A stretch of DNA of 64,000 nucleotides from contig CAMYVB010000001.1 of NCBI GenBank assembly GCA_947302175.1, positions 154,397 to 218,396 of the forward strand. Reading direction: 5' to 3'. Made by a program: the position numbers and the translations under genes. Each line of letters begins with the position of its first letter. The stretch's first letter is position 1. The notes below the pieces were generated by a model. It saw nothing but the letters and a program-made list of their open reading frames with translations. It did no database searches and was not told where the DNA came from. Origin of the DNA: an uncultured Bacteroidales bacterium (GTDB taxonomy: Bacteria; Bacteroidota; Bacteroidia; Bacteroidales; UBA932). Shown one piece after another: positions 17,532 through 24,979 of the stretch.

Positions 17532-18702
17532 GGTCCTTCTCATATTGTCACTTTGCTGCTCGTTTGCCTTCAGTGCGGCTGCGCAGAGGGATTCGCTTTC
17601 CATGGCGAAGCTCTATTCTCTGCTCGACCAGTACGTAGCCGCCATGGAAGACCTCGACACCCCTGCAAAGGAGGCAGAGTGCGATATGATTGTTTCTTCG
17701 TGCCAGGATTCCCTGTTGAAGCAGGATGTTGCGCTAAGGCTCTACTCGCACTACATCTCTTCCACCCTGATGGGGGAGGAGGCTGTTGCCATCCATCTTT
17801 TCGACCGCTGGTTCGAAAGCGGTGAAGTGAAGTTCAAGAGCGGCAGCGACTTCTATCAGGCGCGCATTTATGCCACGTTCAACCGCAATTCGCTGGTGGG
17901 CTTGCCCTCGCCCGTCATCGAGATGCAGGACAGCTCAGGCAGTCCCATTACGGTCCCTGGAGGCTCAGGCAGGCGTACGATACTGTATTTTTATGATATA
18001 TCCTGCCCCAAGTGCAGCATGGAGTCGGTCCTGCTGCGCTATTATCTCAACGACGTGGATTCGGAGCTGGATTTTTACGCTCTGTACTGCGGCTCGGATG
18101 CTGCTGAGTGGGAGAAATACCGCTCGGAGAGACTTCCTCAGGGCAATTCCAAGGTAAGGGTTTTCCATGCCTGGGATCCGGAGGGGGAGAGCGGCTTCCA
18201 GATGCAGTTCGGAGTGCTCCAGACGCCCAGGCTTTTCCTGCTGGACAGAGATGGTACCATCATCGGGCGCGGGCTGGATATCGAGGCTTTGCGCCAGATG
18301 GTCTCCGAGGCGGCTGCCGACGATGAGCTGACTATGCGCAATCCAGAGGGGGCGAGCCTGCCCTCCATCAAGGTGCCCGGAGTTCTGAAGCGCTGCGGTA
18401 AGTCTTCGCTCAAAACGCTGAAACTCAGCTCGCTGAGGGGCTCTCCTGCGTATCTGGTCTTTTATTCGCAGACTTGCTCGCGCTGCGCCGCTGCGCTCGA
18501 TTCTCTCGATGCCGTTCTCTCCTCGAGCAAGCGCTCAAAAGCTTTTTTAGTCGATGTCGATGAGTTGATGGCAGAGAATCCCGAGCTCATGGGGCAGCTG
18601 CTCGACTCGTTCGACCTTCGCGTCCTGCCGCACGTTTTTTCCCTCGACTCCCACGGCCGCATCACGGGGCGTTATCTCGATTTGAAAGACGGGGAGAAAT
18701 GA
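17524..18702 (+). CDS. Secreted protein with two thioredoxin-like domains
   Basis: A 392-residue protein with a cleavable signal peptide ending in SAAAQ near residue 21. After a helical region that resembles DUF5106-type N termini, the first thioredoxin-like domain has the active-site pair CPKC (ISCPKCSMES, near residue 161). A second, more divergent domain has CSRC (QTCSRCAAALD, near residue 320). It probably acts in the periplasm on thiol-disulfide exchange; substrates are unknown. Two redox-active domains in one chain hints at relay or dual specificity, which is inference. It overlaps coaD by 8 bases and precedes a new promoter. Confidence 0.8.
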   Translation: MRRVLLILSLCCSFAFSAAAQRDSLSMAKLYSLLDQYVAAMEDLDTPAKEAECDMIVSSCQDSLLKQDVALRLYSHYISSTLMGEEAVAIHLFDRWFESGEVKFKSGSDFYQARIYATFNRNSLVGLPSPVIEMQDSSGSPITVPGGSGRRTILYFYDISCPKCSMESVLLRYYLNDVDSELDFYALYCGSDAAEWEKYRSERLPQGNSKVRVFHAWDPEGESGFQMQFGVLQTPRLFLLDRDGTIIGRGLDIEALRQMVSEAAADDELTMRNPEGASLPSIKVPGVLKRCGKSSLKTLKLSSLRGSPAYLVFYSQTCSRCAAALDSLDAVLSSSKRSKAFLVDVDELMAENPELMGQLLDSFDLRVLPHVFSLDSHGRITGRYLDLKDGEK

Positions 18703-18711
18703 TTATCTTTG
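18681..18711 (+). promoter_or_regulatory. Promoter upstream of the 78-residue RHH-like gene
   Basis: TTTG at 18681-18684 and TATCTTTG at 18704-18711 are 19 bases apart. The start codon at 18716 is only 4 bases after the -7 element, so the transcript may be leaderless. Confidence 0.65.
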
Positions 18712-18715
18712 CATT

Positions 18716-18952
18716 ATGGCAGCAAGAAAGCGTAGAAACATCCCGAATGTCGACCCTGATTTCCTCGAGAAGCAGAAAGCTTCCCTGGTGAGGAATCACC
18801 GCCAGGTGATACTTTTCAACGAAAAGGAGATGAATGCCATCGACGAGTATTGCCGCCGCTTCAAGATAAAGTCCAAGTCCGCCATGCTCAGGCAGGCGGT
18901 TATGGAGAGGATCCTGGGCGATCTTGACGAAAACCACCCCACTCTTTTTTAG
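18716..18952 (+). CDS. Small RHH-like protein of unknown function
   Basis: A 78-residue basic protein. The central part (RQVILFNEKEMNAIDEYCRRF, then KSKSAMLRQAVMERIL) reads as a short strand followed by two helices, the outline of a ribbon-helix-helix DNA-binding fold. Similar short proteins occur in Bacteroidales, but I cannot name a function. No toxin-like partner is next to it; the next gene is a sugar-phosphate isomerase. The gene has its own strong promoter, and the mRNA probably begins at or within a base or two of the ATG. Confidence 0.7.
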   Translation: MAARKRRNIPNVDPDFLEKQKASLVRNHRQVILFNEKEMNAIDEYCRRFKIKSKSAMLRQAVMERILGDLDENHPTLF

Positions 18953-18961
18953 ACAATCGAA

Positions 18962-19909
18962 ATGGAAGAAGAAAAGAAACTCTACCCGCTGGTTCTCATC
19001 CCCGTCGAGGATCCTCCGGGCGAAATATGGCACCTCGCAGATATGGGATACCCCGATTCCATGATACGTGACGGCTATCTTTCCACGGATATACTCTCCG
19101 AGGTTATGGACGTGTATATGGACCGCATAGTCGGGGAAAAGGCCTTCGCCTCTTTCGGAAGGCAATTCCCGGTGATGCTTAAGACCCTGAAGAACAAGCA
19201 GGGAACGCCCCTTCTGGTGCATCCCGACGACGAGACCGCATTCCAGCGTTTCGATTTCCTTGGAAAAGCCAAGCTGTGGTATGTTCTTTCCGCTCCTGAG
19301 GGAGCTTGTCTCTACCTCGGTTTCAAGGCCGACACCGCGGCTTCCGACTTCTACAATGCCTGCAAGGATGGAAGTGTGCGGAATCTCCTCAAGGAAGTGC
19401 CGGTCAGGCCGGGCGACTGCTTCAAGATTAACCCCGGCACCGTTCATGCAGCTCCCCAAGGCGTTGAAATACTGGAGATTGCCGAGTCGTCGCCGCTCGA
19501 CTTCCGCATCTTCAACTGGGGAAAGCAGGAGGGCGAAATGGATCCTTTCGATGAGGAACTGACGCTCGAAGCCGCTTTCGACTTCATCAACTATTCAGAA
19601 AGCAAGGTGGTTAAAGCCTCAGAGGACTATTCCGCTGAAGGAGTGAGGTCCCTTTGTGACGGTCCCGAATTCAAAGCAGGGGAGATCAGCTTGTCCTCGC
19701 CGCTGAAAATTGACGCCTCCCAGTCCGGCTCATTCTCGGCATACTATTGCCTCTCGGGCGAAGCCGCAGTGCAAGTTGCAGCTCCCGGGGCTCAGGAGGA
19801 ACTTTTTGCCTTCGCAGCGGGCACAGCCGTCATAGTCCCCGCCGAAGTGGAACAGTTTGTGCTTATACCCCGCCAGGAGAACACGACACTTGTCGAATTA
19901 AGCATATAG
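18962..19909 (+). CDS. Mannose-6-phosphate isomerase, class I type
   Basis: A cupin-fold zinc enzyme that interconverts mannose 6-phosphate and fructose 6-phosphate, feeding GDP-mannose and GDP-fucose synthesis or mannose catabolism. The 315 residues match the short class I enzymes of Bacteroidota and Firmicutes. Metal-binding motifs are visible: LLVHPDDETAFQ (His and following acid), and INPGTVHAAPQGVEILEIAESS, the second cupin motif. A C-terminal second cupin-like half follows. It starts 9 bases after the RHH-like gene and is followed after 5 bases by the S4-domain gene, so it lies in a chain of tightly spaced genes up to DJ-1. Confidence 0.9.
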   Translation: MEEEKKLYPLVLIPVEDPPGEIWHLADMGYPDSMIRDGYLSTDILSEVMDVYMDRIVGEKAFASFGRQFPVMLKTLKNKQGTPLLVHPDDETAFQRFDFLGKAKLWYVLSAPEGACLYLGFKADTAASDFYNACKDGSVRNLLKEVPVRPGDCFKINPGTVHAAPQGVEILEIAESSPLDFRIFNWGKQEGEMDPFDEELTLEAAFDFINYSESKVVKASEDYSAEGVRSLCDGPEFKAGEISLSSPLKIDASQSGSFSAYYCLSGEAAVQVAAPGAQEELFAFAAGTAVIVPAEVEQFVLIPRQENTTLVELSI

Positions 19910-19914
19910 ACAAA

Positions 19915-20325
19915 ATGGCAGACTCGGTAAGGATAGATAAATATGTGTGGGCAATACGCCTGTACAAGACCAGGAGCGACGCTACGGACGCCTGCAACGG
20001 CAACAAGGTCCAGATAAACGGAAGCCCCGCGAAGCCCTCTAAGGCCGTTAAAATCGGCGATAGCATCTCCGTGCGCAAGGGTAGCGCCCTGATGAGTTAC
20101 AAGGTTTTGCAGCTAACGGAGAACCGCCTCGGGGCCAAGCTCGTCCCCGAATTCGCAGAGAATACTACTCCCCAGTCGGAGCTTGACAAGCTTCACGCTC
20201 CGGTCGAGACTTTCTTCGTGAGGCGCGAACGCGGTGAGGGCCGTCCCACCAAGAAGGAAAGACGCGACATGGATGCCCTCTGGGACGGATTCGTCCCTGA
20301 GGGCGACGACGATTTTGACGATTAA
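19915..20325 (+). CDS. S4 domain RNA-binding protein, Hsp15-like
   Basis: A 136-residue protein; the start is ATG 19915 (MADSVRIDKYVW), not the ORF-track start, which lies in the preceding gene. The first 60 residues are an S4 RNA-binding domain (RIDKYVWAIRLYKTRSDATDAC, VQINGSPAKPSKAVKIGD). The C-terminal half is charged with a basic RRERGEGRPTKKERRD stretch. Hsp15 (HslR) family members bind stalled 50S subunits carrying peptidyl-tRNA and help recycle them. The role here is inferred from family resemblance. It lies 5 bases after the isomerase gene. Confidence 0.88.
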   Translation: MADSVRIDKYVWAIRLYKTRSDATDACNGNKVQINGSPAKPSKAVKIGDSISVRKGSALMSYKVLQLTENRLGAKLVPEFAENTTPQSELDKLHAPVETFFVRRERGEGRPTKKERRDMDALWDGFVPEGDDDFDD

Positions 20326-20346
20326 ACATTTAAGCAACGATAGACT

Positions 20347-21012
20347 ATGGATCTTTGGTATATACTGATACTAATCACCGTCCTGAGCTTCGCGGTGCAG
20401 GCTATGCTCCAGAGGCGTTTCAGGAAATACAGCGCGGTGCGCACGGGCATTACCGGGGCGGAAGTCGCTGCCAGGATGCTTCGCGACAACGGCATCACAG
20501 ACGTCCGCATAGACAGTATTCCCGGCGAACTGACAGACCATTACGACCCCGAAACGAAAACTCTCAACCTGAGCGAGGCCGTCTATGGGCAGCGCAACAT
20601 AGCCGCAGCCGCAGTTGCGGCGCATGAGTGCGGCCATGCCGTTCAACACGCGAGCGGATACGCTCCGCTGCGCCTTCGCACTTCGCTCGTGAAGGTCGTT
20701 TCTTTTTCGAACAGGTATGTGTCCTGGGTCCTTCTCCTTGGTCTCCTGCTGATAAAAGTGACCCCCTCACTCCTGTGGCTGGGCATAGCGCTTTTCGCGG
20801 CATCCACCCTTTTCAGCATAGTCACCTTGCCTGTCGAAATTAACGCAAGCGAACGCGCAGTCGCCTGGCTTGAGAGCTCGGGCATAGCGACATACGAGAC
20901 CAAGCCCATGGCCGCCGATGCCCTTCGCTGGGCAGCTTATACTTACGTAATCGCCGCCCTGGGCTCGATTGCGACCCTTCTCTATTACATAGGAATAGCA
21001 AGAAACAGATAA
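20347..21012 (+). CDS. YugP-type membrane zinc metallopeptidase
   Basis: A 221-residue integral membrane protein with a first helix at residues 3-20, the zinc motif HECGHAVQH at about residues 97-105, and two to three further hydrophobic helices. The LPVEINASERA segment contains the conserved acidic residue of the zinc_peptidase_2 family. Family function and substrates are not established. It lies between the S4-domain gene and a DJ-1 family gene on the same strand with short spacers. Confidence 0.87.
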   Translation: MDLWYILILITVLSFAVQAMLQRRFRKYSAVRTGITGAEVAARMLRDNGITDVRIDSIPGELTDHYDPETKTLNLSEAVYGQRNIAAAAVAAHECGHAVQHASGYAPLRLRTSLVKVVSFSNRYVSWVLLLGLLLIKVTPSLLWLGIALFAASTLFSIVTLPVEINASERAVAWLESSGIATYETKPMAADALRWAAYTYVIAALGSIATLLYYIGIARNR

Positions 21013-21014
21013 TC

Positions 21015-21584
21015 ATGAAAGGAGCACTGATTTTCCTCGCCGACGGTTTCGAAGACATCGAAGCCCTTGCCACCAGGGACGTTTTACTAAGGGGCGGAGT
21101 CCCCGTGCAGCTGGTCGGAATTGCGGATGACCCGTTCGTCGTTTCCGCCCACAGCCTTGCGGTCGGAGTAGACTGCATGCTGGGCGATTTTGACAACGAG
21201 CCTGCAGACTCTTCAGAAGACATTATGATCTTCCCCGGCGGCATGCCCGGCGCCGCAAATCTTTCCGGGTGCAAAAAGCTTGTCAGCATGATGGACGAGC
21301 ACTATGCCACGGGAGGTACTCTTGCCGCCATTTGCGCCGCTCCCGGCCTCGTCCTTTCCAAGTTGGATAAGCTCCCTGAAGGGCTGGAGTTCACCTGCTA
21401 CGACGGTTTCCAGAGCGCCCTTGAAGAAAGGGGAGCAGAGTTCCTTGCCAAACCTGCAGTAAACTGTGAGCGCATCATCACAGGCCGCGGCCCCGGACAC
21501 ACAAAAGCTTTCGCCCTGGAGATACTGAAGGCTCTGAAGGGTGAGGCTGTCGCAGAAAAGGTGCGTCAGGGGATGGAACTCTGA
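21015..21584 (+). CDS. DJ-1/PfpI family protein
   Basis: A 189-residue Rossmann-like protein of the DJ-1 group (YajL/ThiJ-like). The N terminus MKGALIFLADGFEDIEA contains the conserved Glu of the active site, and the reactive cysteine sits in AAICAAPGLVLS at the nucleophile elbow. Proposed roles of relatives include chaperone or glyoxalase-like protection against carbonyl stress; the biochemical activity of this one is not readable. It starts 2 bases after the zinc peptidase stop and converges with alr on the opposite strand with 19 bases between the stops. Confidence 0.92.
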   Translation: MKGALIFLADGFEDIEALATRDVLLRGGVPVQLVGIADDPFVVSAHSLAVGVDCMLGDFDNEPADSSEDIMIFPGGMPGAANLSGCKKLVSMMDEHYATGGTLAAICAAPGLVLSKLDKLPEGLEFTCYDGFQSALEERGAEFLAKPAVNCERIITGRGPGHTKAFALEILKALKGEAVAEKVRQGMEL

Positions 21585-21603
21585 CGTCGAATAAGCCGTC
21601 CGC

Positions 21604-22740
21604 TTATTTCCTGATGATTACCCGCTGTATGCGGCGGGGAACGGAGGTGAGAATCTCGTAGGGGATGGTATCCAGAATCCCTGCGAGCTCCTCTGCGCTG
21701 GGATCTTTACCGAAAATAGTGACTGTGTCGCCGACGGAGGCTTCTACGCCGGTGATGTCGAGCATGGTCATATCCATGCAGATGTTCCCTATGGTGGGAA
21801 CCCTTTTGCCGTTGAGAAGGAAGGAAGCGCGGCCGCATCCCAGGTGGCGGTCCAGGCCGTCGGCATAGCCGGCGGGGATGGTGGCGATTACCGTGCCTTC
21901 GGGGGCAACTATGCCGTGACGGCCATAGCCTATGGTGCCGTCGCCCTTGTGCAATGTCTTGATTTGTAGTATTTTGACCTTTAGCGACGCAATGGGCCTG
22001 AGGCCGGCGGGGGACTTGACTCCTTCGGGCCTTATGACGGGGTCTATGCCGTAAATACCAATCCCCAGGCGCACCATGTCAAACTGGTACTCGGGGAATC
22101 TTTCTATGCCGGCGGAATTGAGCAGGTGCCAGATGGGATGATAGCCTATGCTCTGCTCTATTACTGTCGCTCCCTTGATGAAAGTATCTATCTGGAAGCG
22201 GGTGTATTCGTCCTCGGAAGGGTCGTCGGCGACGGCGAGGTGCGAATAGACGGAGCGCACCGTTATCTCGGGGGACTCTGCGAGAAAGGCGCAGAGGGCC
22301 GGGAGTTCATCGGCCATGAAGCCGAGACGGTGCATTCCGCTGTCGATCTTTAAGTGTACGGGGAATCCCTTTACGCCCCGCCGCCTGAGGACGTCCCTCA
22401 GGGCGGCGAGGGTGTAGAGATTGGGTATGCCGGGCTCGAGCTTCTTGTCGAGCATCTCGTCGAAGAAATCGGTGCCTGTGGTGAGCACCATGATGGGCAT
22501 GGAAATGCCGGCCTGGCGCAGCTCTATGCCTTCGACGGGAAGGGCCACTGCGAGATAGTCGGCTCCAGCCTGCTGGAGAAGGGATGCTACCTGAACGGCG
22601 CCGTGGCCGTAGGCGTTGGCTTTGACCAGCACCAGCATACGGGTGGAAGAGCTGAGACGCGAGCGGAAGTACCTGTAGTTGTACAGAAGGTCCGGAGCGC
22701 TCAGCTCAAGCCTTGTGAAATCTTCGGCGTGGCCGGTCAT
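21604..22740 (-). CDS. alr: Alanine racemase
   Basis: PLP-dependent enzyme interconverting L- and D-alanine for peptidoglycan. The PLP lysine is in VKANAYGHGAVQ (near residue 40), and the second catalytic base, Tyr, is in IPAGYADGLDR. The 378-residue length equals a stand-alone racemase, whereas many Bacteroidota fuse it to a MurF domain; no MurF-like segment is present here. It lies 9 bases after the rubredoxin-rubrerythrin gene on the minus strand and is probably co-transcribed with it. Confidence 0.95.
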   Translation of the reverse strand: MTGHAEDFTRLELSAPDLLYNYRYFRSRLSSSTRMLVLVKANAYGHGAVQVASLLQQAGADYLAVALPVEGIELRQAGISMPIMVLTTGTDFFDEMLDKKLEPGIPNLYTLAALRDVLRRRGVKGFPVHLKIDSGMHRLGFMADELPALCAFLAESPEITVRSVYSHLAVADDPSEDEYTRFQIDTFIKGATVIEQSIGYHPIWHLLNSAGIERFPEYQFDMVRLGIGIYGIDPVIRPEGVKSPAGLRPIASLKVKILQIKTLHKGDGTIGYGRHGIVAPEGTVIATIPAGYADGLDRHLGCGRASFLLNGKRVPTIGNICMDMTMLDITGVEASVGDTVTIFGKDPSAEELAGILDTIPYEILTSVPRRIQRVIIRK

Positions 22741-22749
22741 TGAAGGGGA

Positions 22750-23304
22750 TTATTCTCCGAAGTACCTCTTAAGGAGGCCCTGGAAACCGGCACCGTGACG
22801 GGCCTCGTCCTTGGCCATCTCGTGGACGGTGTCGTGGATGGCGTCGTAGCCGAGCTGCTTGGCCCTGAGGGCGATGGCGAGCTTGCCTTCGCATGCGCCG
22901 GCCTCGGCCTCAGCCCTCTTCTTGAGGTTGGTCTTGGTGTCCCATACGACCTCGCCGAGGAGCTCCGCGAACTTGGCGGCGTGCTCAGCCTCTTCGAAAG
23001 CGTAGCGCTTGAAAGCTTCGGCCACTTCGGGATAGCCTTCCCTTTCAGCCTGGCGGCTCATCGCTAGGTACATGCCCACTTCGGAGCATTCGCCGGTGAA
23101 GTGGTCGTGGAGACCCTGCATGATGATTTCGTCTTCGACCCTTCCGTCGCCGATGTGGTGCTCGCAGGCCCATTTCAGGCTGCCTGCTTCGGGTTTGACT
23201 TCAACGAACTTCTCGGCCTTGGCGTGGCAAATCGGGCACTCTGCGGGGGGATTTTCGCCTTCGTAGACATAACCGCAAACGAGGCATCTGAATTTCTTTT
23301 TCAT
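22750..23304 (-). CDS. Rubredoxin-rubrerythrin fusion (reverse rubrerythrin)
   Basis: A 184-residue non-haem iron protein for peroxide reduction in anaerobes. The N-terminal rubredoxin domain has two Cys pairs (CLVCGYVY and CPICHAKA). The C-terminal ferritin-like diiron domain has the Glu/His ligands in [21 protein letters not shown] and [10 protein letters not shown]. The domain order is the opposite of classical rubrerythrin. It likely receives electrons from NADH:rubredoxin-type reductases elsewhere. The promoter at 23343-23373 is one of the best matches in the window, consistent with strong expression. Confidence 0.94.
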   Translation of the reverse strand: MKKKFRCLVCGYVYEGENPPAECPICHAKAEKFVEVKPEAGSLKWACEHHIGDGRVEDEIIMQGLHDHFTGECSEVGMYLAMSRQAEREGYPEVAEAFKRYAFEEAEHAAKFAELLGEVVWDTKTNLKKRAEAEAGACEGKLAIALRAKQLGYDAIHDTVHEMAKDEARHGAGFQGLLKRYFGE

Positions 23305-23342
23305 AACTGTGGTTGTTGTTTAGTGATTCGTGATTATTCATA

Positions 23343-23373
23343 CAAAATTACTTTTTCTTTCCGACTATGCAAA
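23343..23373 (-). promoter_or_regulatory. Promoter of rubrerythrin-alr
   Basis: On the minus strand, TTTG (complement of 23370-23373) and TAATTTTG (complement of 23343-23350) are 19 bases apart. The leader to the start codon is about 35 bases. Confidence 0.72.
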
Positions 23374-23392
23374 AATATTTCCCGCTTTTGAG

Positions 23393-23400
23393 TATCTTTG
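23393..23400 (+). promoter_or_regulatory. -7 element of the HPrK-like/PqqD/ABC cassette
   Basis: TATCTTTG matches the -7 consensus, 5 bases before the ATG at 23406. No -33 TTTG is seen at the right spacing. The expected -33 position overlaps that of the divergent rubrerythrin promoter. Confidence 0.5.
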
Positions 23401-23405
23401 ACGCT

Positions 23406-24281
23406 ATGACAAAATACTACCAGGTGGCCCTCCACCGCTTCGCCCTTTCCATGCCTTCATCCTCCCCTTTGTGGATGATGGCGTCCCAATACAATCCTTT
23501 CGAAATACCCGAGGCCGAGGATGTTATTTTCTCCCTCGAGATAGTCCCGGAGTATAAGGAGGTGGAAAAGGAGCCCGTGTACACCGAACCACCCTCGGAG
23601 CCTGACCAGACTCGCATAGAAATATACAAGATTGCCTCGGGATGGCGCTTCGAGGCGGCTCCTTCTGCCCGCTCCCGCCGCTGCTGCGTCCTGGACACTA
23701 CTGAAGATTTTTCCAAGGCCACCCTCTGGATGGAGCCTGAAAGGCGCACCGCCCTTTTCTCGCTCAACAATGCCCTTATGGTCCTTTACGCCTTCCGCAC
23801 CGCCGGCATGGGCACCCTTGAGATGCACTCCTCCGTAGTCATGAGAGACGGCAAGGCCTATATGTTCCTTGGCAAGAGCGGCACCGGCAAGAGCACCCAC
23901 AGCCGCCAGTGGCTGGAGACCTTCCCCGGCACCGAGCTTCTCAACGACGACAACCCCATACTCAGGGTCTTCCCCGACGGGTCTGTCATTGTGTACGGCT
24001 CCCCCTGGAGCGGCAAGACCCCCTGTTACCGCAACCTTTCCGCCCCCGTGGGCGCAATAGTTCGCATACGCCAGTGCCCTGAGAACAAGGCTGAGCGCAT
24101 GTCCGTGGTTCAGGCATACGCTTCCCTGTATTCCTCCTGCTCGGGACTAAAGTTCCATAAGGAGATGGCCGACGGCCTGCATGCCGCCCTCGAAGCCGCA
24201 GCCACCCGCGTCCCCTGTTTCGTCCTTGACTGCCGTCCCGACCACGAAGCCGCAGAAGTTTGTTACCAAGCCGTGAAATGA
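23406..24281 (+). CDS. HPr kinase-like ATP-binding protein
   Basis: A 291-residue protein; the start is the ATG at 23406 (MTKYYQ), just after a -7 element. The C-terminal two thirds resemble the HPr kinase/PEP carboxykinase fold: a His before the P-loop (MHSSVV), Walker A GKSGTGKST at residues 155-163, the acidic pair in LLNDDNPIL (181-182) and YGSPWSGKT. It has no HPrK N-terminal domain. HPrK-like proteins of this short type occur in lasso-peptide and other RiPP clusters, where some phosphorylate the peptide. Here it overlaps an S26 peptidase gene (ATGA) that precedes a PqqD-like gene, suggesting a role in peptide maturation. The exact substrate is unknown. Confidence 0.8.
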   Translation: MTKYYQVALHRFALSMPSSSPLWMMASQYNPFEIPEAEDVIFSLEIVPEYKEVEKEPVYTEPPSEPDQTRIEIYKIASGWRFEAAPSARSRRCCVLDTTEDFSKATLWMEPERRTALFSLNNALMVLYAFRTAGMGTLEMHSSVVMRDGKAYMFLGKSGTGKSTHSRQWLETFPGTELLNDDNPILRVFPDGSVIVYGSPWSGKTPCYRNLSAPVGAIVRIRQCPENKAERMSVVQAYASLYSSCSGLKFHKEMADGLHAALEAAATRVPCFVLDCRPDHEAAEVCYQAVK

Positions 24282-24706
24282 AGACCCTGTCCGTCCCCAA
24301 CGATGTCCTGGCCTCGATGGCTGACGAATACCTTTCCAAAGGGAAGGAGGCCGTTCTGCGCGTCAAGGGCAGGAGCATGCGTCCCTTCCTCAGGGACGAA
24401 ATAGACAGCGTGCGTCTCGTTAAAAAGGACACAGTGGAGGTCGGAGACATGGTTTTTGCGCGCATAGGCGGTTCCCGCTTTGTGCTTCACCGGGTGATAG
24501 GGGTCGAGGGCGAGAGTCTCACCCTCATGGGAGACGGCAATATCAGGGGCACTGAGAACTGCCTTAAGGGCGACGTGCTCGGCACCGTGGTTGAAATCCT
24601 GCCTCCCGACGGCAGGGGCCACGCTCCCGGCAACGGACGCTGGTGGCGCATGCTGCTCCCGCTTAGGCGTTATATATTGTTCATTCTCAAATTTTTCGGA
24701 AGATGA
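24278..24706 (+). CDS. S26 signal peptidase-like protein (Sec11-type dyad)
   Basis: A 142-residue protein starting at the ATG that overlaps the previous stop. VKGRSMRPFLRD carries the nucleophile Ser (residue 33). FVLHRVIGVEG carries a His (residue 71) in the position used by Sec11-type rather than Lys-dependent signal peptidases, and MGDGN (83-88 region) fits the conserved Asp box. A hydrophobic stretch at the C terminus (LLPLRRYILFILKFF) could anchor it to the membrane; there is no N-terminal anchor. S24/S26-type peptidases of this size are found next to PqqD-like genes in Bacteroidota. It may cleave a leader peptide, which is inference. Confidence 0.8.
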   Translation: MKTLSVPNDVLASMADEYLSKGKEAVLRVKGRSMRPFLRDEIDSVRLVKKDTVEVGDMVFARIGGSRFVLHRVIGVEGESLTLMGDGNIRGTENCLKGDVLGTVVEILPPDGRGHAPGNGRWWRMLLPLRRYILFILKFFGR

Positions 24707-24972
24707 AGATTGCCGAAGGATTCGTCCTGCGCACATTGGGCAAGGACCATATCGTAGTGGGCGAGGGTCTCGCCCAGGTCAATTTCAACAAGATGGTGTC
24801 CCTCAACGCCAGCGCCGCTTTCCTGTGGAAGGAAGTCGAGGGTAAAGAGTTTACGACTGAGCAGCTCGCCGACCTGCTCGTATCAAAGTACGAGGTGGCG
24901 AGGGAAGTGGCCTTGAAGGACGCCGCCGCCCTCGTGGACAAACTGCTCGAGGCAGGAATACTGGAGGCTTAG
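24703..24972 (+). CDS. PqqD-like peptide-binding (RRE-type) protein
   Basis: An 89-residue small protein with the PqqD family pattern: N-terminal beta strands (FVLRTLGKDHIVVGEG), then VSLNASAAFLWKEVEGKEFT with the characteristic N-x-x-A-x-x-L/I-W motif at residues 35-42, then a helical C-terminal part. PqqD-fold proteins bind leader peptides and present them to modifying enzymes. The ATG overlaps the peptidase stop. No radical SAM enzyme, cyclase or obvious precursor peptide is adjacent, so the partner is either the kinase-like protein, the exporter, or something encoded elsewhere. Confidence 0.88.
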   Translation: MKIAEGFVLRTLGKDHIVVGEGLAQVNFNKMVSLNASAAFLWKEVEGKEFTTEQLADLLVSKYEVAREVALKDAAALVDKLLEAGILEA

Positions 24973-24979
24973 CGCTGAT

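Noticed and set aside
18716-18952. Antitoxin of a toxin-antitoxin pair
   Set aside because: The RHH-like outline fits, but no toxin-sized partner gene lies next to it; the neighbour is a mannose-6-phosphate isomerase.
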